Positions 24,001-36,944 are shown, numbered from the stretch's first letter. The stretch: DNA of 64,000 nt from Trametopsis cervina (GCA_022385755.1 MU278352.1:124001-188000), one strand, 5' to 3'. The notes: generated by a model not told the origin, from the sequence alone. Numbers and translations are program-made.

Positions 24001-24892
24001 TTACTCCGTTTCCTTCCTGAGGCCGCGCGCCAAGAAGAACCTGAGGGTCCTCCCTTGCCAGGTCGCTTCACCTGCGGGCCTGTAATCGAATCCCACCAGA
24101 CCGGCATTCTCAAATATTTCGCGGACCTCTGCATCGCTGAAGCCACCTTTGTGTGCAATCACATGCCCATACTTCTCCTGCACCTCGGCATCAGCAAGGA
24201 GAGCATCCGGCGAGGGATCCCGTATACCGTCGGTGATGAGCAACGCACCACCCGGCTTGAGGAAGGTATACAGGATACGTGTGATCTCGTTAACGTCGGG
24301 GAAGTGGTGGTAGGCAGCTGCGCACTGCAAATGAAGTGGATCAGATATCAAGCATGGACTGGAACGCTTTGAAGATACACACCACAATCACGTCAAATTT
24401 GGCACCGTCCAGCTCACCTTCTTCCCCCTTGAGTGTTGCTCGAACCGCCTTCATCTTCTCCGGTGGTATCCCATGCTCAGCGACACGGCGGTTGTATACG
24501 TCGACCTGTGGTGACGCGGCACATTTCAGATGTTGCGATGTACGGGGCCAAAGTCGGACGTACCACACCCTGGCTGATGTCCACGCCGACAAGCGACTTG
24601 ACGAAAGGATACAGTTCTCTAGAAATTAGGCCTTGCAGCGCTGTCAGATCCTCCCTTGTGTGTCATGCAAGAGCATCGTACCTGGCCCACAGGCGAAATC
24701 CAGCACGGTCGTGTTCTCCTTATCGAAGAGCTCGGGATATGCATTGTGCATGGCCTCACAGGAGTCCCTGGCAAGCTTTATCCATTCTGGACGGGTGTCA
24801 AGCTCCCCGGCTGATGCATCGTAGTGAACCTCGTTGGCGGCGACAAAGTCGTGCTCTTTGTGCTCTTGCGGATGCTGATGATGATGGGACAT
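24001..24892 (-). CDS. Class I SAM-dependent methyltransferase
   Basis: Four exons. The ATG at 24892 gives a His-rich start (MSHHHQHPQEHKEHDFVAAN). Motif I is VLDFACGPG, continuing after a 53-nt intron as LISRELYPFVKSLVGVDISQ, where the Asp of GVDIS should contact the SAM ribose. Motif post-I/II follows as FDVIVCAAAYHHFPDV, then FLKPGGALLITDG. The C-terminus GEATWQGRTLRFFLARG resembles other fungal small-molecule methyltransferases. The substrate cannot be read from the sequence. A ubiquinone-type C-methyltransferase role is possible but unsupported. It is convergent with the thiamine gene (258-nt gap) and divergent from REV1. Confidence 0.88.
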
Positions 24893-25588
24893 TGTTGAGC
24901 GTATTCCCGATGAGAACGATACTTGGGCCGTCGACGCTTATATTACCTTGGAGAAGCCGAGACTGCCGCTGTGATAGTAAGTACCTTCGCGGTTCGGCTC
25001 TGTATTCACAACATGATGACCGATGATGAGAGATGTCACGTTCATGTTCTGCCTAACCTATCATAGGATAGCATAGTTCATATGTTCCCGCATATCGCGT
25101 CTTTTATAAAGGTCCTACTGGATCATTTCTGTTTCCGCTTAGCAGACAGATTCATTCCGTTGGACGAACTGCACACTGATGTCTTATCATAGTCGAGCAT
25201 CTGGCCCTGTCTCGTCCCACTGCGACTGACGCTACTGCATGTAAGATCAATCGGAAGCCATGTATAGTGTGAGTCGGGCGATGAAATCGGAATGATACCG
25301 TAGAATCGTCATCCAGGCTAGCCCGAGACGAGAGGTTTCTCAGCTGGACGCCGATGAAGTGAGGAATATCACGTGAGCAATGCCTTTGTGGCGCAGCGCT
25401 CACGAAAGTGGGCCAACGGGCGCACAACCTCGCCACCACCATCTCGTTCACAAACAGTCTCAGCACTGGCATAACCTCGCATTTCTATGAGTGGCTCTTT
25501 CCGTCTGCTTATGTGTGTTCCACGGGAAGATTACCCTCGAATGCCAACACTCCCTGAATACCAAACTGTCCCCTAAACCCTCTACGGG
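24893..25588. promoter_or_regulatory. Divergent region between methyltransferase and REV1
   Basis: This 696-nt gap separates two genes starting on opposite strands. No ORF in it is convincing and I see no strong TATA box. Confidence 0.35.
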
Positions 25589-28500
25589 ATGTCACAATCC
25601 GCGTCCTCTGACTATTTTGACAACGATCCTGACTTCCTGGAGGCCTTGGCCAACTTGAGCACGCCTGAGGGGGACCAGAAGCTGACAGTGGAATCTTCTG
25701 AGCGCAACCCAAGTCAAACCGATAGCCAGGATGGAATGCCGCCCCCAAATCAACTGGGTCTCAAGCGCAGACGATCACTCGGACCAGAGGATGGACAGGA
25801 AGACCTCGGGATATCCCATCATAACGTCATTTCGTCAATAGACCAAGATAAAACGAAATCAGAGTACCTTACCTCTCATACATATGGCGCCTCTCGGTTT
25901 GGAGAATTCGGAGAGTATATGCACAGAAAACGACAGAAGCTGCAAATACAGAATGCCGAAATCGAAGAAGACAATCCTGAAACCGCACCGGAGCCTTCTA
26001 TGCGCATCTTTCGTGGACTGCAGATATACGTCAGTTGTTGTATGCGTTATTGCGCACCCAGCTGACCTTTACCAGATCAACGGATGGACGGAACCCTCCG
26101 TGCAGCAGCTGAGGCAACTGATTATTCGGCATGGGGGAGTCTACCATGCATATCTGGATAAGAAGAGTCTAGTGTAAGTAGCTACTGGTCTACAGCTGGT
26201 CGCACATTGACAAATGATCAATAGTACCCACGTTATCACCTGCTCTCTCACTCCAGCAAAGATTCGTGAGTTCAAAAACATGAAGGTAGCTACACCGGAA
26301 TGGTTGTTGAAAAGCGTGGAAGCGGGAGTCCTGTTGCCTTGGCATGAGTTCAAATACAAACCCGCGGAACGTCATGACGAATCCCAGGGTAAGACAGCCG
26401 GGCAGAAATCCTTATTCGATGGTTTTGTCTCGCAGCAAAGTAAGGGTACCCCGACGTCATCGTCAGAGTCCAATACCGTGGATCTGAATTTGGTTGACGA
26501 TGCCGAGGAGTCTTGGGTGCTCAAGCATCCACAAGTTCCTCAACAGGTGCCCGGTCCAACGCCCGCAGACCCTCCAGTTGTTATTCATGAGAACCTCGAT
26601 GTGCCGACTACACCAACTCGCCCTCGCCCTGGTACCCCGACCAAGCCAGCCAACACCACGCCTACCCGTCCGCTGTTGTCTACAGATCCTTCGACTCCCG
26701 AGAAAGCAGCTCGTGTACCCGGATATGCGACTGACAAGTCAAACGTTGCAGCCCAACGCGCCATGGCCGACCCTGCGTGGCGTGCCGCGCATACTTCCGT
26801 CGCTCCCGACTTCATTGAAGGCTTCTATCGCAATTCTCGCTTGCACCACCTCTCTACTTGGAAAGCAGAGCTACGGAACCTGGTCACTGAAGCTCAGGAG
26901 CGCGCGGAGAACGGTTCCTCTGCACCCCGCCACTTGTCTCCCACAGGAAGTCATGATATCAGCGCGGTGTCCAAAGTCGTGCGGGAGAATATGTCTGGCA
27001 AGAATTGGGCGGAATCCGGACGCGCGGATGATGTCAGCATGCAAGGCGCACGGCTTGTGGGTAAAGGGAAGAGCAGAGATAAAGCAGACGAGTCAGCCCC
27101 AGTTGGGGAGCGCGTTATCATGCACTGCGACTTTGATAGCTTCTTCGTTTCCGCAGGTTTAGTGGATCGACCTCACTTGAGAGGGAAGCCTGTCGTCGTG
27201 TGTCATTCACAGGGCGCACAAGGTGGACAGAGCAGTACGAGTGAGATTGCTAGTGCGAGTTACGAGGCGAGAAAATTCGGTGTGAAGGGCGGGATGAGGT
27301 ATGTCGTCCCCAGAACGGGTTCCGGTAGTCCTGCTCAATATCCCGTCAGCCTGCAGCAAGCCCGCAAGCTCTGTCCGACCGTCCTCACGATCCCTTACGA
27401 ATTCCAGAGGTATACTATCGTTCTTCCTGTCAATGTAGACCCGGCTGACTTTTATGTAGATACAAACAATTCTCGTTGCAGTTCTACACTATTCTCATGT
27501 CACATGCGGATGACCTCCAAGCCGTCTCAGTTGATGAAGCCTTGATTGACGCCACCAACAGCATGCGGCGTATCACGACTGAATTATCTCTCAGTCAAGG
27601 CAAAGCCGATACTGCCGCTCAAGGCGATCCCGCGAAGGACTTCGCTGAAGCGATTCGTGACCAAGTACGAGCCGCTACTGGATGCGAAGGTATGGTATAT
27701 TTTTCAAATCCGTCATCATCTCTACATCTGACGCCGCTGACAGTAAGCATCGGAATTGCGCATAACGTCATGCTTGCTCGCCTCGCGTCCAGACGGGCAA
27801 AGCCAGCAGGGTCGTTCCACCTCCTCGCCAAAGATATTCCCGCATTCATGGACACCTTGGACATCGACGACCTACACGGCTTTGGGTCTGCCGCGCATCA
27901 AAAATCCCAAGAAAAGCTCGGGGCGACTTCTTTGCGGGAGCTCGCGAAGAAGAGTAAATCTGTCTTGTGCGATGCATTGGGTAAGGGCACAGGAGAGACG
28001 CTCTACAAAGCGATCAGAGGTATCGATGATAAGAAACTCGAGTCGGACAAACCTCGACGCAGTGTCTCATGTGACATCAACGTGAGTGCCCGTTCTATCG
28101 ATCTCAGCAGCAGCCTGCTTACGATTACATTCGTAGTATGGTATACGCTTTGAAAACAACGAACAAGCCGAAGCGTTTGCCTACCAACTTTCCGAAGAAG
28201 TATCTCGGCGGCTGAAGGCTATATCCATGTGTGGTCGCTCTCTAACGTTGAAGGTCATGGTGCGCGACCCAGATGCACCCGTAGAAGCTCCAAAGGTGTT
28301 TAAACTACCATACCTGCTTTATTTCACACTGACTGGCCACCTAGTTCATGGGACATGGGCTATGTGAATCGTTCACTAAGCAAATGCCACTCATTGCTCC
28401 AGGTGGACGAGCGACGAGCAACCCGCAGATCATAGGGGACCATGCCTGGAAGCTGCTGAAAAGCTGGAATTTTGATCCCAAGGAGTTGCGTGGGATTGGT

Positions 28501-29772
28501 ATACAGGTACAGAAACTAGAGAAGGTCGATGGAAACAACGCAGGAGTCGATCAAGAACAAGCTGTGTTGCCGTTCAAACCAGTTGTGAGCCCTAAGAAGT
28601 CAGGGGTCGAGAACAAGCTCCCGGACGACAAAGGCATCAGTCAGCTCTCAGTAGCAATATTTGATCTCACAGCCTCGCCACCCATACCAGTGGCAGCTCC
28701 CCAAGGCCGCGCTGTACCGCTCCCGCAGGAATCCTCATCATCTGCTGCACAAGAGGTACACGACCTTCCCTCGTTTTCCCAGGTCGACATGTCTGTATTC
28801 GATGCGTTGCCTGCAGATGTACGGAGCGAGCTCGAAACTGAATACAAGCGTCGGTCTGTGACACCGGCTCTGGGAGAAGATCAACGCCTCGCTGTTGACA
28901 AAGGCAAGAAACGGGCGCAATCGGTATCGATATTCCCGGAGGTGTTTCCTGCGCCTCGGAAAATACTCGTCAAGGGCACTTCTAATATGAATGTGAAGCA
29001 CATCACGAGGCAGCTCGCGCCCAAGAATAGAACGAGTCTCTCGCCCACCAAGACCACCCTGTTCAACAAGAAGCAGCCGGTCATCTCGTCAGCGGTCTCC
29101 AATTCTGTCAAACTCAAGGTCTCCGAGGCAGACTTGCGGAAGCTCGATATCGATCCTCAAGTGTTCGCGGCCCTGCCTCCTGACCTGCAGCGCGAACAGC
29201 TTGCCCTTGCCAAACATACCAAGGCTCCGGAGAAGGGCGCTACTTCGTACGTCGAGCACAGGAAGGTGCTGAAGCCGCGAAAACGTACACGCTTGCTTGG
29301 TACACCTGGCATCGTCATTCCTCCTCCGCCGCCGCCACAGGCTCAGTACCCTGATCCTCCAACTTTGAAACAGCGGGGCAAGAAGAAAGGCGAGAAACTT
29401 TATTTTACTGAGACAGACGATGTTCAGGATGTCGTGGAGAGATGGTTTAGTGCGTTCCGCGAGAAACCTCCCAACACCAAGGATGTTGAATTCTTCGAAA
29501 CTTGGCTTGTGCGCTGCGTCGATGGGTCAATCTCGACCGACGGGGGCGTGGAGAAGGCCGTGAAGGTCATGAAGTGGTGGATGGTTCTTCTACGGAGGGA
29601 ATTTGGACAAACGGAGGAAGATATTCCTCAAATGTCTGGGTCTTGGTCAATGTCTGAGCGACCGAGTTCGGTGGACGTTGGACAGGCCTGGTGGGCCGCC
29701 TTCCGCGGTGTAAAGGAGAAGATGGATGAGGTTGCGCGTAGGAAATTTGGCGGTCGATTGTCTTTGCGGTGA
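25589..29772 (+). CDS. REV1: Translesion DNA polymerase/deoxycytidyl transferase Rev1
   Basis: Y-family polymerase and scaffold of translesion synthesis. ATG 25589 starts an acidic N-terminus. A BRCT domain follows (MRIFRGLQIYINGWTEPSV, then HVITCSLTPAKIREFKNMKV and ATPEWLLKSV). The catalytic core has HCDFDSFFVS and SVDEALID carrying the metal-binding acids, plus SIGIAHNVMLARLASR and GRSLTLKVMVRD. C-terminal parts include two ubiquitin-binding-like motifs (VFDALPADVRSELETEY; VFAALPPDLQREQLAL) and a partner-binding domain ending at 29772. A 51-nt intron about 27300-27350 (GTATGT...CGTCAG) is stop-free and a multiple of three; splicing gives GMSLQQARKLCP, the conserved sequence. Confidence 0.95.
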
Positions 29773-31675
29773 CGTTTGTTGCGGTGTTCTACAAAGTTGG
29801 TGGTCTATGTTATCTTATATTTTGATGAGATATAGAGATTATACGTGATGAACGGAGGGCAAGTCCTGGTTAGGCGATTTCATGACCAATTGTCTGGTCT
29901 GCTACTTACCGTTGCCCGCTGTTCACCGTGGTCCATCACTTAAGCATATCTATCATTGTAGAGTTACTCGGGATGCAGGAGTTAGGCCGCTTACTAGAAG
30001 AAGAGACGTAAACGCGCAATCCGAGACCACGCGCACCTGTACCACCGCCCGCCTCTTCTGGCACTACACGTATGATCATCGTGGTGAAAATGTCGATGCT
30101 TTAAGTATGCTAGTCTTGATGGATCAGTAGCGGTGTCTTAAGGACTCGAAACGGAGAGTGCAGAACACAAGAGCCACGATCCCGAGACAAAGACCAGCGG
30201 CAGGCAGAGCGAGAGTCTGTGCGGAGATCCCAGACGAGATAACGAGCCGATGTGGCTATAGCACGGACAGGGGATAGATATAGCCCATGGTACGGGGAAC
30301 CAGGACACAGCCTGAACACCGCACAAGAGACACAAGAACTCAAGACACGGCCAAATAACACAACTTGAGGAGTACGTGAGGTGACCATCGAAGGCCCGGC
30401 CGTGAAGTCTAAAGACGGCCCAGGATACGACTTAGAAAGCGTCCACGACACTGTCCAATAGCACAAACCAGGTAGAACCTGAGGCAACCAGTGAAGCCCC
30501 GGCACAGACCGAATGCCGCAGACGTCACGGGCCTCCAGCAGCGTGTAGGCACAGATGACGCAGCCCAAGACATGATCCAAGGCGCGGCCCTAGATACGAT
30601 TCATGACCGAGGATGTGGCCACGTAGCTATGTCCAATGTACAGCCCAAGAGCCACAACCCAAGAACCAGAAACGAAGACTCTACGCAAGAACACGACCCA
30701 ACGGGATCTTGAGGCAACCAGTAAAGCCCAACCGCCAACGGAACATCGCAGAGACCAAACCCGAGGGACACATCCCAAGACAAGGCCCGAGGACATAACC
30801 CAAGTGGAGTCATGGATGCCCAATCATTCCAGGGCATGAGCAAGATCTGGTAATGGCCAGGATTCAGCGCATGGTAGGGCCGGAGACACACATCCAAGAA
30901 GCACAACCTAAGAGGCATAGCCCGTGAGGCACAGCCCTGGACAGGGGCACATCCCAGAGAGAACTGTAGCGATCAGTGGAAACCCGACCGCAGACAGAAC
31001 GCCGCAGACATCTCAGGCAACAACAAGCCCTAGACAAGCCGCCAGAGAGAGGGGGACCCGTCGTGGCCGAGCTGCGCAAAATACCGCTAAGCAGTTCCAA
31101 GAGACCGAGAACAATTAGCCTAGAGATAGCTAACAGAACGAGGAACTACTCACAGCCTCGGCGGTAGCCGCTGTCGAAAAGGAGAGGAGAGGTCCAAGAG
31201 GGAGCAGTGAAGTCGTACTAACCCTATATGGGTCGCTTCTTATATGTTTTCAAACCGACGAGAGACGAACTCGAGACTTTCCAAATGCGGGCGAGTTGTA
31301 GCTGCCTTCAACGAGTTCGCGGCTGCCAAATGGAGAGAAGAACGGATACAAGCGCTCTGGATGGACCGCGCTTATTATGCTGAATAAAACTCAACATTAG
31401 AGTCACAGGACGACACGGCATCGAGGCCGCAGCAGGTTATACAGTCGTTGTCAGCAGCCGCAGTTGCCACTGGCATCGTCGATTGTAGAGCTGTTCAAAG
31501 CAGTGAAACGTCCATTAAATCCAGCACGGAGAGACCACAGCGCGAGGGACACTGCACAGCCATCACCGTCGATGCCACAATCGCCATGTGGCATATAGAC
31601 GCCTGTGCTGGTTTAAATTCTCGCATCCAATTTATTTGCCAGCATCTTTTCCTTCCTTACAACGACGAACACAAC
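29773..31675. other. 1.9-kb intergenic region with repeat block
   Basis: The longest gene-free stretch of the window. Its centre is a degenerate repeat block (listed separately). The right end, about 31.2-31.67 kb, is the upstream region of calcipressin. ORFs in it follow the repeat and show no family features. Confidence 0.6.
30140..31090. repeat. Degenerate long-period repeat block
   Basis: A related unit recurs at about 30481, 30711 and 30968. The first two share GAGGCAACCAGTRAAGCCC, the third reads AGCGATCAGTGGAAACCC, and each is followed by a diverged ACCGC/AGAC-rich tail (for example GAACGCCGCAGACATC). Spacing is about 230 and 256 nt. Between copies, short words such as CACAACCCAAGA, CATCCCAAGACA and GGCCCTAGATACGA recur with variation. 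Composition is purine-rich with many CCCAAG and ACACA words on the plus strand, unlike the flanks. It looks like an old minisatellite or the remains of an amplified element. There are no terminal repeats and no transposase. Confidence 0.6.
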
Positions 31676-32462
31676 ATGGCCCGCGACCCACAAACCTCTG
31701 GTCAACAAACACCATCAACACCAGAGCTAACTGCGTCTGAGACTCCGACATATTCGAAGACGAATACTCTGGTGATTACATCGCTCCCACCGTCATTTTT
31801 TGCGCCTCTCGTTCTCGAAGCGTTGCGCATACACTTTGAATCATATGGTGAGATTCATACGTGGGCCCCCTTGAGGGCCTTCGCGCGGATTATGGTTGTG
31901 TACTATGATGAAGAAGCAGTCGAGCTCGCGAAGGAAACTTGCGACAACCTGCGCGTAGAGGAGACGGACGCCAGGTGAGTGTCATCGCACCACCACCTTT
32001 GATATCCTGCTGAGCCATGACCTTAGTCCACCCGTGTTGCTGCGTGTCTTTCGCGCGGATCCGACGCCTCTCGAGCAGCTCAACAACCCTGATCTCCTCC
32101 GCCCACCACAGCTCGAGAAAAACTTCCTCATTTCGCCACCTGGCTCCCCTCCCGTCGGCTGGGAACAAATACGCGAGGAGCCTCCAAACAACACCCCTCT
32201 CGCCGACGATCTCATGGTTGCGCTCAGGAAACTACAAATTGAGCGTGATGGCCTGGGTAAGGGCGGTATTGAAATACTGATCGAACCCGACGAGAGCGTG
32301 GGGATCAGTATCTGCGTTGAAGACTGCAGCACCGATGAACCTCAGTCAGACATCAGTGAACCGATGACAGAGTGGGCGTACGGGTTGCGTGGGGCTGCGA
32401 AGCCACCGCCACAGATGAAGCCTACACGTACCGCTATGCCCCCTCTACGCGCTGCGTCGTAA
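31676..32462 (+). CDS. RCN1: Calcipressin (RCAN), calcineurin regulator
   Basis: Modulator of the Ca2+/calmodulin phosphatase calcineurin. Two exons (31676-31974 and 32027-32462) encode 244 aa. An RRM-like N-terminal fold is suggested by TNTLVITSLPPSFFAPLVLE and FARIMVVYYDEEAVELAKE. The family hallmark is FLISPPGSPPVGWEQ, whose Ser residues are phosphorylation targets in yeast and Cryptococcus homologues. The tail KPPPQMKPTRTAMPP may hold a calcineurin-docking motif. ATG 31676 is preceded by a pyrimidine-rich leader. An upstream in-frame start around 31448 adds low-quality sequence, so I rejected it. Confidence 0.93.
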
Positions 32463-33337
32463 CTTTCTGCTGGGTATGTTTCTAATCATTTTACATCAAG
32501 TGCTGCGGCCTTGATATTGTGATGATACTATTCTCAGACCTGTACCAAGCCCTCAAGGGGCTGTGCGGATACTCTATATTGCCTTTTTCTCTGACATGTT
32601 AGAGTCAACTCCTTCAACAACGTTACTAACAAAAATTCCTCCACAGGCTCCTGCGACTATCTACCTGCTGCTGTCCCTCTTGCCGGTATCCCAGTGAGTG
32701 TCTATTGCCATTTGAACCTCCCCCATCGCACGAGATGAGAAACATTCAGACCTGTTCTGATACTACATGGAGATAAAACAAATATTGCCAATTGATCCTT
32801 CTGATGCTATCCACCCCTTTCCTGTCTGCTCGAACTATCCGCTGACATCCTCTTAGTGTTCTTCTCTCTGGGTCTCTAGACGATTATGACTTATGCTCCT
32901 GGAATCATCTGTATACTACCACAACAATGCTCATCGACGGACACTGGATTGACTCCTGGATTTACTTATGTACTAAACTGTAAAATGCGTCCCATTTGTA
33001 CGACCATCTCAATGCATTACCTTGACTCTAAGTTGTTCTTATCCTAGTGTGCTCTGTTGTATACGGCATGGCGAATGAGGTGCTATTAGTATATACGGAT
33101 AAAGCTACAAATGAGGGTATGCATGAATGAGGGATACAGAACGAATGTCAGCGAGTACACTAGTTGCAAGGGTAAGCCAAAAAGATGCAGCGGCCATGAA
33201 AATATGTGATATGTCCGTAAGATGCATTGTAATGAAAGAAAAATAAGAGGAATTATGTGAGTATGCGTAACTCGCGCGAGCGTGTACCAGTACCAGTATC
33301 CAATGTCAACGAGATCTGTCTATCTGCCTATCCGTTC
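32463..33337. other. Convergent intergenic region, no gene seen
   Basis: This 875-nt gap lies between calcipressin and the EGF-type gene. It contains intron-like pieces (for example a TTCCTCCACAG acceptor near 32645 and CCAGTGAGTG near 32690), which could mean a spliced 3' UTR. I see no protein. Confidence 0.4.
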
Positions 33338-36300
33338 TCAAAACGGTGGGTCTCGCCGAAAGGGGTTTCTCGAGTTCCCAGTGTTAGTAGGTGTCACCCA
33401 ATACCCCGCCCGGTCGTCCGCGGGCACCTGCTGCTTGTACTGGCGCGCAAACTCCTGCGCGGGGGTCGGCGGCCTAGACGACGACCTCAACAAATCCTCC
33501 ATCGCAGGCGGCGGGCTAGCCTGGTCCGACGTGGTGTCCGAAAAGCGCGACGGCAGGAGGTCGCGCGCGTTGCGCACGGGCTGGCGCGGCTCTGGGCCTC
33601 TGCGCGGCAGACCCGTCACCTGCGAGTAGATCGAGTCGTGGGTGAGCGACGTGCCGGAGAGCCGTCTGCGCGCGCGGTCGCGGTGGTACTCGTAGTCCTT
33701 CAGCGAGGGCAGCGGCGATGGCCCGCGGCTCGAGCCCCCTGCGGGCGGGTAGTCGTATGTGCCGCCGAGCTTGTCCATGTCACGGTCGCGGTCGTAGCGC
33801 GCCTCCTCATCCGAGAGCCGCAGTTTCTCGAGCCTGACGCGCTCGAGCTCATGTGCTGGAACTGCGCGGGTGCGTCTGTGCCCGAAGAGCCGCTCGCCGA
33901 AGCGCACGAGGCGCCGCCGCCAGCCACCCTGGGGGCCGAGCTGTTTGGCGTTCGCGAAGAGCGCGGTGGCTTTGGCGCGGCGCTTGCGTGCGTGTCGACG
34001 CCAGAGCATGAGGATGACGACGAAGATGAACGCGCAGCCGAGCGCCATGAGGAGGATCTCCCACCATGCTAGCGGACGGCTGGCTGTCTTTGTAGAAGGC
34101 GTGATGGGTGCGTCGAGCCCGCTGATGGATGGCAAAGGGGGTTGAGTCTTGGTGCCGGATGGTGGAGGTACCTCGACCAGTTGTGAGAGGCAGATACCGA
34201 GTCCTTGGACAACGCCCGATGCGCCGGTGCAGGTGGTGGATATGCAACTGCCGCCACGAAGGATCTGTGTGGAGCTAGAGCAAGCCAGGCAGTTGCTAGG
34301 GCCAGCGCCGGAACAGCTGGAGCAACTGGAATCGCACGCCTGACATGACGACGAGGTCTTGTCGAAGAACTGGGACTTGCTGCATGTGGGAAGACAGCGT
34401 CCGTTGGTCAGGACAGGGCGATCCGGAGGGCAGCTCGAGCACTGGTTGAACGCCTGGCCGGAGCAGCTCGCGCAGTCGGGGTGGCATGAGATACATGAGC
34501 CGGAGGAGCTGAATGAGTTCGACGGGCACGTCGCCACACATTTGCCGTTAGAAGCGAGCTGGTTGTTTGCGCACGTCAGGCAGAAAGTCGAAGAGCCAGC
34601 GCACGTTCCGCATGAGGAGTCACAAGCTATGGCAAAGGATATGTCAGCTACGTAGACTTATAAAGAGGACTTTGTAGCTCTTACCTGTACACGTCAGGTT
34701 ATCCTGAGGGCTCAAGAACGTGCCCGAAGGACAGCTCTCAACGCACTTCCCCTGGGACAACACGAACCCAGGCAAGCACCCAGTGCACTGCGCCTGATCG
34801 ACCGTCGAGGCCACTGTAAAGTTCGGAATCTTGCAGCTCGTGCACTTGGACGGACAGCTGTCGCACTCGTGCTTATTATTGTCGGCGATCATGTTCGAGC
34901 CTTGACAAACCCCGTTCCCATCTGTCTCGACGCAGTTCCCGTTTAGCGTGTATCGGCCCGCGCCGCAGATGACACAGTCGTTCGAGGTGGAGCCGGTGCA
35001 TGTCTGGCATAGAGGCGAGCACTCTGCGCAGGTGATCCCGCTAGAGAAGCTGCCGTCGGGACACACTGTCCCAGTTGAAGTCGTCGATTGCGGAGCGAGG
35101 CACTTCGTGCGGTCGTTTGCGCTCTGTGTGAAATTGGTCTTGCAGGAGATGCAGTCGCCCGTTCCGTCCGCGCATTGTGAGCATCCGATCTGGCAGACTG
35201 CATACAATTGAGCATGAACATTCTGCACACAATAACAAGCACTTACCCTGACAGTCGCCATTCGAATCCTGGAAGAACCCATCCGCGCACTTGGCGCATG
35301 CTGTCCCATTGGACGCGGTGGTCCAGCCAGCATTGCATGTACACTGCCCGTTAGAGCCACAAACACCATTCAAGCAGTTGCAAGACGACGGCGGGTTCGT
35401 GACCGGTGCACTCAAACACCGTCCGCTCCCCGAAATCCCATCATCGCATTCCTGGCAGCCCGCAGGGCACGCCGAGCAATTCGGGCCAAAGAAGCCGGCA
35501 GCGCAAGACTCGCACGAGGAGCCCGTGAAGCCAGGCGGGCAGGTGCACGTTCCAGACGCGGAGCATATGCCTGCGCCGGAACACGGCGGCGAGCAGGCTG
35601 AGGACTGCATGTCGAGAATAGCGATATTGTTTAACGTGGAGCCCGCGGGGAGTTGGGAGAGGTCGGGGATGGAGTCCCAGAGGACGAGTCGTTCAGTCTG
35701 AGACGTCCCCGCGGACACCGCTGCCCAGATGTTGGACGCGAGCATGACGGCACTCGCTGCTGTGCTTGTAGAGTCGCGCGATGCGTTGGAGGTGGGCAGG
35801 GCGGTGAAGATGGCTGTTCCGGAGTAGTTAGCATTGGGGTATGTGACGATCCCGGGTTGGAGGGCGAGGTTTAGAGGGAGGGAGAATGTGGTTGAGTTTC
35901 CATTAGCGAATCCGGGGGAGAGCTTGAGGGATGCGGACGAGGAGGTGAGCAGTGCATTGAGAAGCTGGGGGTTTGATGTGGACGTGTATTGTCCGGGGAG
36001 TAGTTGTACTGAGGCAGGGCCACCAGTTGTAGATAGCGTGGCTCCGGCTGTAGGACGCGTCAGTTTCGAATGCAAACAACGATATGAGCCCCGGGACAAG
36101 CTGAGAGTGTCCGTCAATCCTCGCTTGGCGTGCCGTCCACCAACAGTCCTGCCAAGTCCTCATCCCTCCCATAGCCTTCGTATAACACGCCCGCCTGCTC
36201 CCATTGCACAAAGGAGAAATGACACTCACTCGTTATATTCGTGTACCCTTGAAGGCATTGGCCTGCAACGCAAACGACAGACGGGGTAGATTGTGCAACT

Positions 36301-36414
36301 GCCAAAACCAAACCACATCCAATCAGCATATACAACGCGCGTCGTCCATCGTATCCACTCACCAGCAGACGCGCCGAGCAATAAAGGAATGGCAGCGAAC
36401 AGGCTCGAAAGCAT
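33338..36414 (-). CDS. Receptor-like single-pass membrane protein with EGF/furin-type Cys repeats
   Basis: Five exons: 36363-36414, a short one near 36230-36290, 35247-36057, 34685-35197 and 33338-34626. The first encodes a signal peptide (MLSSLFAAIPLLLGASA). The ectodomain starts with a roughly 190-residue Asn/Ser-rich region. It continues with an EGF-like module (CSGAGICSASGTCTCPPGF) and then many CxxC furin/growth-factor-receptor-type repeats (CPAGCQECDDG, CHPDCASCSGQAFNQC, CDSSCSSCSGAG). One membrane span (WWEILLMALGCAFIFVVILM) is followed by a basic stop-transfer and a roughly 200-residue Arg/Ser/Pro-rich cytosolic tail. No kinase is present. Homologous architectures occur in basidiomycetes without a settled function. 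A role as surface sensor or adhesion protein is inference. Confidence 0.82.
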
Positions 36415-36944
36415 AGCGAGCTCACCAGGAGAACAAACAAGATGGGGGCGGGAGGGAGAAACGAAAGACAGAACGGCTGTCGGCTGTTTTGACCAGCGGC
36501 CGGTCCCAAGATATGGTAACGAGGAATGATTGTCATGGCCTCCTTTTGTCTTGTCGGATTTCTTGCCAATGTCGCGTTCTGAGAACCCGCGTGTCTATTG
36601 TTCCTTCGCGTATATGCGCCTATTGTTCCCGATATGGTAATAGCCGGATCAACGCTTCGTCGGACCTGCCTTAAATGGCAATTGCCGCCCTTATTGTCTA
36701 TTTCGGGCACAAACGTCGCGCGTATTTCGAAGTCAGTGTTGGATAATCGAGTGCCGCGGAGGGTGCGTGCACCGAGCACAGCAAGGAGAAAATACAAAGC
36801 ATTCGTCCTGAGCGCGTGGTTACAGAAGATATGGAGATAGCAATATAAGGAGTATAATGCACAAGCTATAAATGCATAATTGCCTACAACGGAGCTACGT
36901 TGCAAAGATGTCGCGCAACCGACGAAGGAAATACGTGCATGCGC
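36415..36944. other. Intergenic, promoter of the EGF-type gene
   Basis: This 530-nt region is upstream of the membrane-protein gene and downstream of the Rab gene, both on the minus strand. The ORFs here have no features. Confidence 0.4.

Noticed and set aside
24001..29772. A biosynthetic cluster around the methyltransferase
   Set aside because: Neighbours are THI20 and REV1, both housekeeping; no backbone enzyme or tailoring set is nearby.
30110..30918. Minus-strand ORFs of 105-156 aa in the repeat block
   Set aside because: Their shared peptides (GLHWLPQ, GLYWLPQ) come from the DNA repeat. They have no start context, domain or splice support.
29773..31675. A transposable element in the large intergenic region
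   Set aside because: No transposase, reverse transcriptase, terminal repeats or target-site duplication could be seen.
33257..34072. 271-aa Arg-rich plus-strand ORF
   Set aside because: Antisense to the long last exon of the EGF-type membrane protein, whose motifs are clear.
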